Translations under genes and position numbers: made by a program
Notes under the pieces: generated by a model
What the model was told of the DNA's origin: nothing
Databases searched by the model: none
What the model saw: the letters and a program-made list of their open reading frames with translations, nothing else
Assembly (NCBI GenBank): GCA_015478945.1
Contig: JABUQX010103350.1
Location: forward strand, 1-10,000
DNA length: 10,000 nucleotides
Origin: Trachelipus rathkii
Lineage: Eukaryota; Arthropoda; Malacostraca; Isopoda; Trachelipodidae
Direction: 5' to 3'
Shown here: positions 1 through 9,967 of the stretch, piece after piece
Layout of the letters: every line of letters starts with the position of its first letter
Position numbering within the stretch: position 1 is the first letter of the stretch

Positions 1-28
1 CCCTACTCCTTAAAAGGCGGTCCTGGAT

Positions 29-33
29 AATAT

Positions 34-64
<31 letters not shown>

Positions 65-65
65 T
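29..65. repeat. (AT)n microsatellite
   Basis: Alternating A and T with one phase slip (an AATAT interruption near the middle). It is short compared with the other AT arrays of the window. Self-complementary, with no coding value. Confidence 0.9.
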
Positions 66-2221
66 AAATATAAAGTTGTGTTATTAGATTTATATGCACT
101 TTTTAAAATTAGATTAAGCATATATAAACAGTATAGCAAAGTATTCATACTTAAATTAGATACTATAAAATACCATTACAACTACTATAGTATTTATATT
201 ATTTGAGGTAAAATATATTTTATTGATAATTTATACTTTTCTTATATGCTAAATTGAACATTCCCTTAAATATAAATAGTTAAAAAATATTATAATGAAC
301 AGAAGAATTAAGCATTAAATATTATGGTAAATATTAATGAATAAAAACGATAATTGATAAAATAATTCTTTATTGAACCTACCAGTCATATAAATTGGCC
401 CTCTCTCGAATATAAATCCATGTTTTGAGACCATGCAAAGGAATTTCATACTGTAAATACTACTCTAATCATTCTTAAAATGCAAGATCAAACACATCAT
501 TGTATAGGTCTATCGTAATAATTTGGCCAGAAAATGTTCCAGGTTAAATTATATAAATTAACTTGTTAGTGTCACTCAATTAAAATTTGGGATCCTTAAA
601 AGAAAAAACAATTGAAAATAGCGCTTGTCACCTGTATAATATAATATAATTTCTCATCATAACAATGCTCCAATGTAATACAATAACATTATTTTATGAT
701 TATATTATATTAAATATAATAGAAAAGATTAATAAATATACAATGTTTAATAATTTTAAATAAATATAATTTTATTATCAATCATGAAATAAGATAATAA
801 TTAATTAAATACAAGTAATATATTGTATTAGAGTAAATTTGGTATAATAAATTTATAAACTTTAGACAAGTAATACAACATAATATACATAATCCCACAA
901 TAATTACTCATTAATTTCAATTAAATAATAATATAAAATTAATATAATAAGTATATAATTAAATAAATAATAAAAAAAATAAATAAAATTCATATTATAT
1001 TACAAAATATAAATAATAATATAGATAATAAAAATCTTTTAATGTCATAATAAATTGGAAAAGACTTTCAGTTTAATAAAACAACCTTGAATAATAATAA
1101 TATGGGATAATTGGGATAATGATATAATTAATAATTAATAATAATTAATATAATAAATAATAATAAATAATAATTATAATAATAATATTAGAATATAACT
1201 AATAATAATAATAATAATAATAAATATATTAATTAATAATTATTATGGTAAAAAAAAAAAAAGAGTTAAGAATATGAAATGAACACTAATTTTAGAACAA
1301 TAATAAATATAATTATAATTAATAATTAATAACGTCTATAACAATTACTGTATAAATGGTTACTTCCTGGAAATTATTAATAAGAAAAAATAATTAATAA
1401 ATGTAAATATAATAATACTCACCCTCAATAAATGGAAATATATAAATTATACTGAGCCGGTTGTGGGAGTTATTATTTATGATTAGATTTAATTTTTCAT
1501 CTTTGACTTGATATATGGATAGATCTTCTTAAAATCATAGGCACAAATTATTATCATATATGTGCACTCTTGTGCACATTCGTTAGATAACCGGTAGAAT
1601 TAATAATTAAATACTAAGCAGTTCTAACTAATAATAGCAGTTAGGTAAGAAGTATAAATAACCAACCTTGAGAGAGAGCTATATCCTTAGAAATGTGTGT
1701 AGAAATGGTTTAAATGAAATAAAGCAGGATTTATAAGATAAACTCATAAGTTAAACAATTGTAAAACCCTAGATATTATTTCAAATTTGCTAGTATAAAT
1801 TGGTAAATAAAAAACAAATGAGAATATAATTACGTTAAATATAGTTGGGGGAAGCTGAGTAATGGGAGAAGCGATAGAGACCTAAATGAAGGAAGGACTG
1901 GAAATATAAAACTCAATGCATTCTTTTTATTCTTTTAAATGATTAGATGTAAACGTTGCTTCACAAATATGAGGGTAGAATTGCTATAAGATGTAGATAA
2001 CAAGCGTTGTCATTTACTTAATTGAATTCTTAAATGCATTTAACTAAAGTCGAAAATATATGTTGTGCAAATATTAACAAATAACTCTATTATTAAGCTC
2101 ATTAAGTTTTAGGGTATTTTTAGTGGATATTTTAATAGCTAATACACCAAATCTGCGCTTTTTAATGTCTATTTTCTCAAATCTATTACCTTTCAAACTA
2201 AGAGCTGGCATAGCAATTATA
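66..2221. other. A+T-rich DNA without a recognisable gene
   Basis: About 2.1 kb of very A+T-rich sequence in which stops crowd all six frames. From about 640 to 1460 it is dominated by degenerate AAT/ATA words, with short clean AAT runs near 1201-1224 and an A run near 1250-1261, suggesting an old decayed trinucleotide repeat. The parts at 380-620 and 1440-2200 are less repetitive, but no protein family, RNA gene or transposon end could be recognised. Whether this is intergenic or intronic cannot be told from the sequence. Confidence 0.7.
1560..1579. other. Perfect 8-bp stem hairpin
   Basis: ATGTGCAC at 1560-1567 is followed by a TCTT loop and its exact complement GTGCACAT at 1572-1579. It stands out because it is relatively GC-rich in an A+T desert and contains two GTGCAC palindromes. 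No T-run terminator context or flanking gene is visible, so a function cannot be assigned; chance is possible. Confidence 0.6.
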
Positions 2222-2233
2222 ATATATATATAT

Positions 2234-2693
2234 TAAGAATGGTATTGATATTTTTATCTTCTTTTAAAGAAGGTCCATTCAAAAATACCTTTTGTCTAAC
2301 TGCCAAGTAGATTTATATGAAGTGGAATTTTGAAAAATGTAAAAACTGTGTTCCAAAGAAATCGTGTTTGTGGGCGGTGAAGGGAAGCCCAAATAAAATA
2401 AAATGTTTAACTTTAAGCCCAATGGGGAACAATTAATCCATCCTACGTCATGTAATTGGGCGTGAAAAATGGCGGGGGAGATCCTGAATGGTGTTAATAT
2501 TAGAATTTCTCTAAGGACAGATAAGTAGGTCTAGAAACAATAATAAAATCTTAGTTAGATAGAAAAAAGAAAAAAAAAGGAAGGTTTTATGTTTCAGCGG
2601 GATATAGATGTAAATATATGAGAACGTTTTGAAGAAGGGCAAAGGGAAATAATCCTTAATCCAATCGGTTTTGTAAATCTTGATAAGGAATAA
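2234..2693. other. Unique-looking A+T-rich DNA with a GC-richer patch
   Basis: No gene was recognised. About 2368-2480 is clearly richer in G and C than its surroundings and contains GCCCAA words in both orientations (AGCCCAA twice, TTGGGC once). A near-palindrome, CTTCTTTTAAAGAAG, lies near 2258-2273. If the env-like remnant at 3250-4777 is real, this region would lie 3' of it and could hold untranslated or LTR sequence, but no LTR ends, primer site or polypurine tract could be seen. Confidence 0.5.
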
Positions 2694-2695
2694 TA

Positions 2696-2740
<45 letters not shown>

Positions 2741-2751
2741 CATATATATAT

Positions 2752-2806
<55 letters not shown>

Positions 2807-2827
2807 ATATAATATATTATATATATA
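2694..2827. repeat. Long imperfect (AT)n array
   Basis: About 130 bp of alternating AT broken by AATAT or TATTA phase slips and one CATA. The slips leave several self-complementary blocks, so cruciform or slipped structures are likely. An apparent minus-strand frame crossing it (2732-2971) reads only Tyr-Ile repeats in this part. Confidence 0.95.
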
Positions 2828-3249
2828 GTAATTCCAAAGGAGCTTTTTGAGAAATGGCCTTTTTGGGAAATTTAAGACAACCGAATTTGTGAAAAAAAAT
2901 AAAAGAAAAGGTTTATAAGATGTGTTTGGGGATGCGCTAAAGAACCAAATGGTACCTATAAACAGATACATATATTATTATCTTAATTTTCGAAAAAGGG
3001 AATCTTTTCGAAGTATTTATTGATTTAGAGTCAATATAAAGCTGGTGAGTTGTGAAGAAATTAAATTTGCAGTGTGTGTATATAGTTTCGGGAATTCTAA
3101 GGAGTTTCCTTGTTGGATATAGGGAAGGATTTATTGGCTCAGATTGAATTTTTTTTTTTTTTGGCTGAGGTTGATGTGTTTTTTTAAAAGTAGGAGAATG
3201 TGAGAGGTGAATTTGTATTTAAGGTTTGTGTTGCAGTGGGAAGTCTTAT

Positions 3250-3741
3250 CTTTGATATGTAAACGAAAATACAGAGAATAGCGATAGTGATGAATAAAGA
3301 TACTCCCGAAATGGTAATGTGTTCCGGGTGCCAGGAATGTTGCATATGGTGGATTAGTGTAATCCAATTGTCTTGTCCAGTGCACTTTTACTGGGTGTGC
3401 TTGCATATTTAAAGGATAAGTTTCGGAGTTTTCGGAATAAAGTTGGAAATTTGAAAAACTCTGTGAAATTGGTGGAAAGCCAATTCGAATGGATTTGTAT
3501 GCGAGAGGGGTGTAAGTAACTGTAATCATCTGAAATAAGTTTGCAACCGCGAGGAATGGAGAAAAGATAGTTGTGTAGGATTTGGGGTTGGGAGTAGGGA
3601 CAGCTTATGGAGGCTGTGGTCTTTTGAGACATAGATATATATGTAATGTTGTTGAGAGATACTGTGTAGAGAGAATGGCTTAAGAAAGGAGTGTATACGC
3701 ATTGCTGAAGGTCTTTTGTTTAATAATAATAATATAGTATG

Positions 3742-3772
<31 letters not shown>

Positions 3773-3776
3773 TATA

Positions 3777-3813
<37 letters not shown>

Positions 3814-4777
3814 CTAATATATATATAATATTATATATATATATATATATATTAATGCATTTGTTTGTAAATGGTGTGCTAAAGTTGGTGGGTATACAGA
3901 GATTAAGGAGAAAATTTCTCTACTATTGTGATTCCCGGTTTGAAGTAGTTTTGCTGTAACAGTATGTTAATTCTTTCAAGTTAAGAAAGAAATAGGGATA
4001 ACTAGTTTAGATACTGATCCTGTTTGAAGATTGGTTAAGGTGGGAAGGGAAAGGTATTACTTTAAAGTGTCAAAGTAAGAGGCAGCAATGAATGGAATGA
4101 GGGTGGACACTTGGTATGGTTGATTTAAGTGCATAATAGTCCAGGTGTATGAGAATAATTGGTAGAAATTTTCAGAAGTAGGATGAAATATTAGGTGCGA
4201 ATTGATTTTTGGTTTAATGTCTTTGAGAATAGACATGAGAAATTTGAATGAGTATATTGTAGAGGTATGGTGTATTGTTTAGAAATAATTAATGTGAGTA
4301 GTATAATATTTATTAATTGATTGTTATTTTCGATGATAATGTTTATTAAGTGTAAGTATAAATTTAGTTTTGAAATTTCTGATTGAAAATCTATGGGAGA
4401 AATGGAATGATTATAAAGGGTGTATAATGTTTCCCGATTTGTTTTAAGTTGTGATGAAGTCCTTGTGTTTTCATGGATTTGTGCATTTAGCCTTGCGATG
4501 GTTGTTTCTGACTGAACCTCGATTCCAGTATTAATCACTTGTCCTTAAAATAGTTTTCAGATCAATCGGAAGATGCTGTGCAGAAAAGTGGTTTTTAAAA
4601 TTTCGCCTCCCAAATTGAAAAAAAAAAAAGCTCACTTTTTCTGGTATCTACGTGATTTTGTGACAATACGCAGGGATTTTCATTAATCTCTCTAAGTTAT
4701 TATTTGTATTTTAGGATCTTTTTATATATTTTTACTGTTGCCGGGGTAGCGTTGTAAAAGATTCCCTGAGTGTCAGG
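3250..4777 (-). pseudogene. Possible decayed retroviral-type (F-like) envelope gene
   Basis: Read on the minus strand from 4777 downward, several fragments in different frames follow the order of an arthropod F-like Env, the membrane-fusion glycoprotein of errantivirus-type LTR elements. A segment at 4777-4703 resembles a mature N-terminus and carries an N-glycosylation triplet (NAT). A Gly-rich stretch, NLGGEILKT, near 4618-4590 resembles a fusion peptide. A 4538-4191 frame of about 115 codons is rich in Leu, Ile, Asn and Gln like a heptad helix. A 3632-3354 frame contains SCPYS and IPRGCKLIS. A hydrophobic segment near 3300-3250 could be the membrane anchor. Most of the surface subunit is missing, no furin-type site is visible, frames shift repeatedly, and an (AT)n array interrupts the gene at 3741-3852. 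No gag or pol was found. The strand is C-rich and G-poor, which lowers stop frequency, so chance open frames are a real alternative. The family is inferred from pattern memory; it cannot be functional. Confidence 0.4.
3720..3853. repeat. (TAA)n plus (AT)n array
   Basis: A short TAA run at about 3720-3734 leads into about 110 bp of AT with several phase slips (AATAT, TACTAATAT). It sits inside the proposed env-like remnant and splits it, so expansion here probably followed loss of coding constraint. Confidence 0.95.
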
Positions 4778-4814
4778 AATAATGGCTGTATATCTAGTTG
4801 AAAAATATGGTAGA

Positions 4815-5380
<566 letters not shown>

Positions 5381-5391
5381 CATATATAATA

Positions 5392-5425
<34 letters not shown>

Positions 5426-5746
5426 ATAATAAGAAACTGATAAGGATAAGAATGATATGAAGAAAGACTAATGAAGATAATAAATATGAAAATAATAAGT
5501 AAAATATAAAAATTTTAATATTTATTTGTAATGTATAATAATTTGTTTTACTAATAATAATAAAATAATAATAAATAAATAATTAAATAATAATAATAAT
5601 AATAATAATAATTAATAATAATAATAAAATAATAATAATAAAATAATAAAAAATAATAATAATAATAATAATAATAATATAAATAATAATATAAATAATA
5701 ATAATAATAATTAATAATAATAATAATTAATATAATAAAAATATAA

Positions 5747-5845
<99 letters not shown>

Positions 5846-5924
5846 TACAAAATAATACAAAAATTATAACAATACTAATATAAAATATTTAATAATAATA
5901 ATAATAATAATATAATAATAATCA

Positions 5925-5984
<60 letters not shown>

Positions 5985-6005
5985 ATAATAAAACAATAAT
6001 AATTA
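5381..6005. repeat. (AAT)n trinucleotide repeat desert
   Basis: About 600 bp composed mostly of AAT/ATA units at varying purity. The cleanest stretch runs from about 5747 to 5845 (roughly 33 units without interruption). Around it are units with single-base slips (AAAT, ATTAAT, ATAT) and short non-repeat islands such as 5430-5520. The purity gradient fits a young expansion inside an older, mutated array. Every frame is poly-Asn, poly-Ile or poly-Tyr, or stops repeatedly. Confidence 0.95.
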
Positions 6006-6123
6006 ATAACGAAGAAATAAGCAGATTACTTCAAGGAAAATAATTTCAATGAATAATTAGAGATTTCTATTAAACAATAGATACTTATTTCAAATTAAAT
6101 CAAATTTCCATTAAGACATTAAT

Positions 6124-6220
6124 TGTTCTTCATAATTTAGTACATAGAAGAAATAATATATTATAGAATATGGGCTAAGGTAATGGTAAAAATAGATAAA
6201 TTTTGCTTATAATAATAAAA
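6124..6220 (+). repeat. Left arm of an inverted duplication
   Basis: This stretch reappears in reverse complement at 6733-6831. The outer 22 bases (6124-6145) match 6810-6831 exactly. Further matching blocks include TATTATAGAATATGGG, TAAGGTAATGG and AAATTTTGC, in the same order with small indels, before both arms run into AAT or ATAATT repeat. The outer part is not simple sequence, so the pairing is not a microsatellite artefact. It is either a long-terminal-inverted-repeat (fold-back) element or an inversion-duplication scar. Confidence 0.85.
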
Positions 6221-6565
6221 ATTAAAAGAATTAAATTTTGATCACTTATAATTATTATAATATAATTATATTATAATTAAATTATAATTATAATTTAACT
6301 AGAGAAATATTTAAGTAAATAGAACGCATTTTTTTTATATTAATAATTATACATTAAAAATATAATAATAATGATAATAATATAATAATAATCAATAATA
6401 AATAAAATAATATAATAATACAATAATAATACATAATATAATAAATAATATAATAATAAATAAAATAATAAATAATATATAATAATAATAATAATAATAA
6501 TTGTTATTATATTATTATTATTATTATTATAACAAAAATAATAATAATAATAATAATAATAATTA

Positions 6566-6652
<87 letters not shown>

Positions 6653-6732
6653 ATTAATTATAAATTATAATTATAATTATAATTATAATTATAAATTATA
6701 ATTGATATATTGTTTAATTATTATAATTATTA
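6221..6732. repeat. AAT/ATT strand-switching centre of the inverted duplication
   Basis: Inside the arms, ATAATT-type blocks lie symmetrically (about 6244-6298 and 6655-6705). The middle alternates orientation: AAT units to about 6500, ATT units at about 6502-6530, AAT again at about 6537-6562, then a long ATT run to about 6650. The join near 6560-6568 (AATTAATT) makes a perfect AAT/ATT fold-back. The whole segment could form a large hairpin. No gene is present. Confidence 0.85.
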
Positions 6733-6831
6733 TTATTATTATAGCAAAATTTCTTCTACTTTATCCCATTACCTTATCCCATATTCTATAATACAATTAT
6801 TCTATTCTAATGTACTAAATTATGAAGAACA
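6733..6831 (-). repeat. Right arm of an inverted duplication
   Basis: Reverse-complement partner of 6124-6220, judged by eye at well over 80 per cent identity once small gaps are allowed. Its outer edge touches the truncated end of the LINE fragment: retrotransposon-like reading stops within a few tens of bases of 6831. No target-site duplication was recognised outside the two arms. Confidence 0.85.
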
Positions 6832-6834
6832 TGC

Positions 6835-7804
6835 CACCCCCACCTTTAATTCGTTTGTAACCCTATCCATATACAAATTGAATAACGAAGGAGATAACAT
6901 ATCCCTGTCTAACTCCGCTATTAATATTAAACCAATCACTTTTGACTCCATTTAATCTTACACACGCTTCACTATCGTCATAGATGCTTCTGTTTTCTTT
7001 CAGAAGCCAACAATAACACCATATATCATAAACATCTGTCATAGAGCTTCCCTATTAATCCTATCATACACCTGTTGCAAATACATAAAACCTAAATACA
7101 ATTTATTCTTCTTCTCTCATTTTCTCAATCATTTGTTTCAATCTAGAGATTTGATCCACACATTCTCTACCCCTTCTAAACGCAGCTTGTTCTTCACCAA
7201 TCAGTCCTTCAGTCACTCGACGCACTCTTCCGATCAAGATACCAGCATATATATTCCCTACAACACTCAGTAAACTAATTCCCTTAAAATTCCTAGTTAC
7301 CCTTATCCCCCCTTACTCTTATAAAAGGAATTATTACTGCTCACCTCCAATCCTCAGGAACTATACCCTTCATAAACGCTTTGTTACACAACTTCCAAAT
7401 CCAATCAATCACCATCTCGTTCCGTTGTTGATCATTCACCAAGTAAATATTCTCTAATTACTTGTCAGATTTCACCATTCTTCATACTTTCTCACTCTAA
7501 TACCCATAACCTCCTCCTCGCTAATGACCTCATCCCAATATATCTATTCCTTCTTGCATCCTTAAATCCACACATATTCACTATCACCTCATTACTGCTA
7601 ATGTTGTGGAAATTTCCAAAGTACTCCTTCCACATTCTCCTCACATTCATTTCATCAGTTACAAAATCACCATCCCTATTCACTATTCTTAGCAGATTCC
7701 CTTTATTCTCATTCTTAACCTTTCCGCGCTTCCTTCAAAAGAGCTGCTTATCCCCTTGTAAGCATCCACTTCATCCCCTGCTTCCAAACTGTTCCTTTTA
7801 CCTC
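6835..7804 (-). pseudogene. Decayed LINE reverse transcriptase fragment
   Basis: A non-LTR retrotransposon ORF2 piece, read from 7804 down. In order it shows a pre-RT segment with WKEYFGNFHN (7632-7603) and DEVISEEEV (from 7534); VIDWIWKLC...VPEDWR (7418-7344); RT motif 1, NFKGISLLSVVGNIYAG (from 7291); motif 2, GEEQAAFRRGRECVDQI; motif 3, GFMYLQQVYDRINREAL (to 7042); a segment with SIYDDSEACVRLNGVKSDWF (from 6988); and motif 4, SGVRQGYVIS then PSLFNLYMDRV. Motif 3 in active copies has Asp where this reads Tyr (7081-7083), consistent with a single GAT to TAT change that removes a catalytic residue. At least five frameshifts or stops separate the pieces (near 7735, 7535, 7342, 7292, 7110, 7040 and 6892). 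The YADD motif, endonuclease and tail are absent. It is bounded by (AT)n at 7805 and by an inverted-repeat arm at 6831. The clade is left open: it resembles a Jockey/CR1/RTE-type group common in crustaceans, from memory only. The longest clean frame is 7291-7106. Confidence 0.92.
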
Positions 7805-7839
<35 letters not shown>

Positions 7840-7899
7840 ATATATATATATATAAATGATATTATATATATATATATATAATATATATATATATATATA
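7803..7899. repeat. (AT)n array at the LINE edge
   Basis: Two AT blocks with phase slips, separated by AAATGAT at about 7853-7859. They begin exactly where recognisable LINE coding sequence stops, so the missing upstream part of ORF2 was lost at or beyond this array. Confidence 0.95.
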
Positions 7900-8106
7900 C
7901 GCTCTTTAAATTTAAATGAATAACGTAAGATATCAATAAAATTAAAAAAAATATAAATGAAATAATAATGAAGAAATAAATAAATGACAGATGAATCATT
8001 CATGGTAACGACGAGATATTATCTAAATATTACGTAACGAAACAATGTTTCAATAACTTTAGATCGAAGCAATATAAAACAGAAAAATATTTAGATATAC
8101 GTTGAA
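7900..8106. other. Plain A+T-rich spacer
   Basis: Non-repetitive A+T-rich DNA with scattered CG-containing words (TAACG, ACGACGAG, TTACGTAACG). No gene, RNA or repeat family was recognised. Confidence 0.5.
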
Positions 8107-8160
8107 GTAGGGATGGCTAATATTCTAGTGTGGGTGTTGTGCGGTGCGGTGCGGTGCGAA
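8107..8160 (+). mobile_element. Possible hAT-type transposon end with (GTGCG)n
   Basis: TAGGGATGGCTAAT near 8108-8121 resembles the C/TAGGGATGG-type terminal inverted repeats of hAT DNA transposons. It is followed, as in some hAT and MITE ends I recall, by a GGTGCGGTGCGG run (four pentamer units, about 8139-8159). No matching opposite end and no 8-bp target duplication could be found, so only one end would remain. A chance GC-rich minisatellite is the alternative. Confidence 0.3.
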
Positions 8161-8237
8161 AAAAGTGCCAGTTGGGTACTGTCGTGAGGAACGTGGGGAA
8201 ATTCCGGTTCTCGCTTCCCCTTCGTCGAAGCCGTAAA

Positions 8238-8312
8238 TTTCGCATTCAGAGAAAAAAAAAAAATTCGCAAATTCAGAGAAAAAAAAATCGCAATTCAGAG
8301 TAATAAAAAAAA
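8238..8312 (+). repeat. 24-25 bp tandem repeat, three copies
   Basis: Three successive units share the pattern TCGCA(A)(A)TTCAGAG followed by an A-rich run: about 8238-8263, 8264-8287 and 8288-8312. The third copy has GTAATAAAA in place of the plain A run. The lengths of the A runs vary. It lies just after the possible transposon end and may be its subterminal repeat. A minus-strand open frame at 8125-8328 is a product of this repeat and is not credible as a gene. Confidence 0.85.
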
Positions 8313-8463
8313 TGGTTTTACGATACACATAAAAAATAAATCGATGAAAAGCTTTTGTTTGAAGTTTTTTTTTTTTTTAGGGGTTTAATGGCTTTTAAAA
8401 ACACTTGTAATTTTGTAAAATAATTAATAAGGACAAATATGATATTTGGTAATAAAATCTAAA
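8313..8463. other. Spacer with poly-T run
   Basis: A+T-rich sequence with a T run at about 8366-8378. No gene or repeat family was recognised. Confidence 0.5.
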
Positions 8464-8580
<117 letters not shown>

Positions 8581-8591
8581 ATTATAATAAT

Positions 8592-8623
<32 letters not shown>

Positions 8624-8716
8624 TATATATTATATATATATATATATATAATATATATAACCGTATATATATATATATAGATTAAATATTATAAATAGAG
8701 TATATATATATATATA

Positions 8717-8748
<32 letters not shown>

Positions 8749-8749
8749 A
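8581..8749. repeat. Interrupted (AT)n array
   Basis: AT blocks broken by ATTATA slips, an AACCGT island near 8660 and an A+T-rich island at about 8681-8700. It is the second element of the compound microsatellite at 8464-8980. Confidence 0.95.
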
Positions 8750-8751
8750 AT

Positions 8752-8753
<2 letters not shown>

Positions 8754-8796
<43 letters not shown>

Positions 8797-8799
8797 CGC
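8754..8799. repeat. (GT)n-(CG)n array, Z-DNA-prone
   Basis: About 17 GT units (8754-8788) run straight into CGCGCGTGCGC. The whole stretch is alternating purine-pyrimidine, with its most Z-prone part (CG) at the right end. An open frame over it reads Cys-Val repeats and is an artefact. Confidence 0.97.
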
Positions 8800-8878
8800 T
8801 AGATAGAGAGCGTCATTATCAATTCAAAGCTTGTCGAAAACAGTTTTATTCAATAAATGCGGAAAAATTTTATTATGC

Positions 8879-9537
<659 letters not shown>

Positions 9538-9966
9538 GATTTTATCCGATAATTGTTTATTTTTTTAATATCTTTCCTCCCTATCTAAAACACTTGCTAA
9601 ATGTTTTTCATTTGTAAATATATTCGGTACTCAATTTTTTTTTTTTTTTTTTTTTTATTATGCCAATTTAAGTTATGGTAATAATAAATTTTGTTAAGTA
9701 TACAAATAAATTTGTGGATACTTTACCAAACACTTCGTCGTAACCTTATTGATTTTTGATTTTTTTTAAAAAAATTAATATATCGTATTTATAGCAATTT
9801 CGTAGCCGAAGTCATATTTTTCAAATGTATGCTTTCAAAAATATTTTTTTTTATTATTTTGAAATTTTGTTTATGAACTTTTAAGTCTAGGTTATATTAA
9901 GTTTTGTTAAGTAGACAAAGTAAATCTGTGTATAGTTTACCAAAGTTATCATAACCTTACAGGTTT
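9538..9966. repeat. Two tandem copies of a unit of about 213 bp
   Basis: Anchor words recur at a nearly constant spacing: GATTTT (9538 and 9751), TTTTTCA with TGTA (9604 and 9817), TTATG (9658 and 9871), TTTTGTTAAGTA-ACAAA (9689 and 9902), TTACCAAA (9723 and 9937) and TAACCTTA (9741 and 9952). Offsets run from 211 to 214, so this is a true tandem duplication with small indels. The better conserved half is about 9658-9760 against 9871-9966. The second copy ends close to the window edge, so more copies may follow. Confidence 0.8.
9637..9656. repeat. Poly-T run
   Basis: About 20 T in a row inside the first copy of the 213-bp unit. The second copy has a shorter, interrupted T run at the matching position (about 9844-9852). 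Confidence 0.9.
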
Positions 9967-9967
9967 T

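Noticed and set aside
2732..2971. Minus-strand open frame of 79 codons
   Set aside because: Its second half is only the AT array read as Tyr-Ile. The first half has no recognisable family and low complexity.
3148..3163. T run (A run on the minus strand) as a retroviral polypurine tract
   Set aside because: It is pure A with no G and has no adjacent LTR-like TG...CA ends; an ordinary homopolymer run is more likely.
5381..6655. CRISPR-like or satellite array
   Set aside because: The repetition is simple trinucleotide slippage, with no longer unit, regular spacers or conserved direct repeat.
6710..6955. Plus-strand open frame of 81 codons
   Set aside because: It is antisense to the LINE fragment and the right inverted-repeat arm; the protein has no family features.
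7601..7855. Plus-strand open frame of 84 codons
   Set aside because: Antisense shadow of the LINE pre-RT region that ends in AT-array Tyr-Ile.
8195..8205. GGGGAAATTCC, a match to the NF-kB/Dorsal binding consensus
   Set aside because: A single 11-bp match inside a repeat-like island with no gene nearby; chance or transposon sequence explains it.
8125..8328. Minus-strand open frame of 67 codons
   Set aside because: Made by the 24-bp tandem repeat (Phe runs) and the GTGCG run; no domain is visible.
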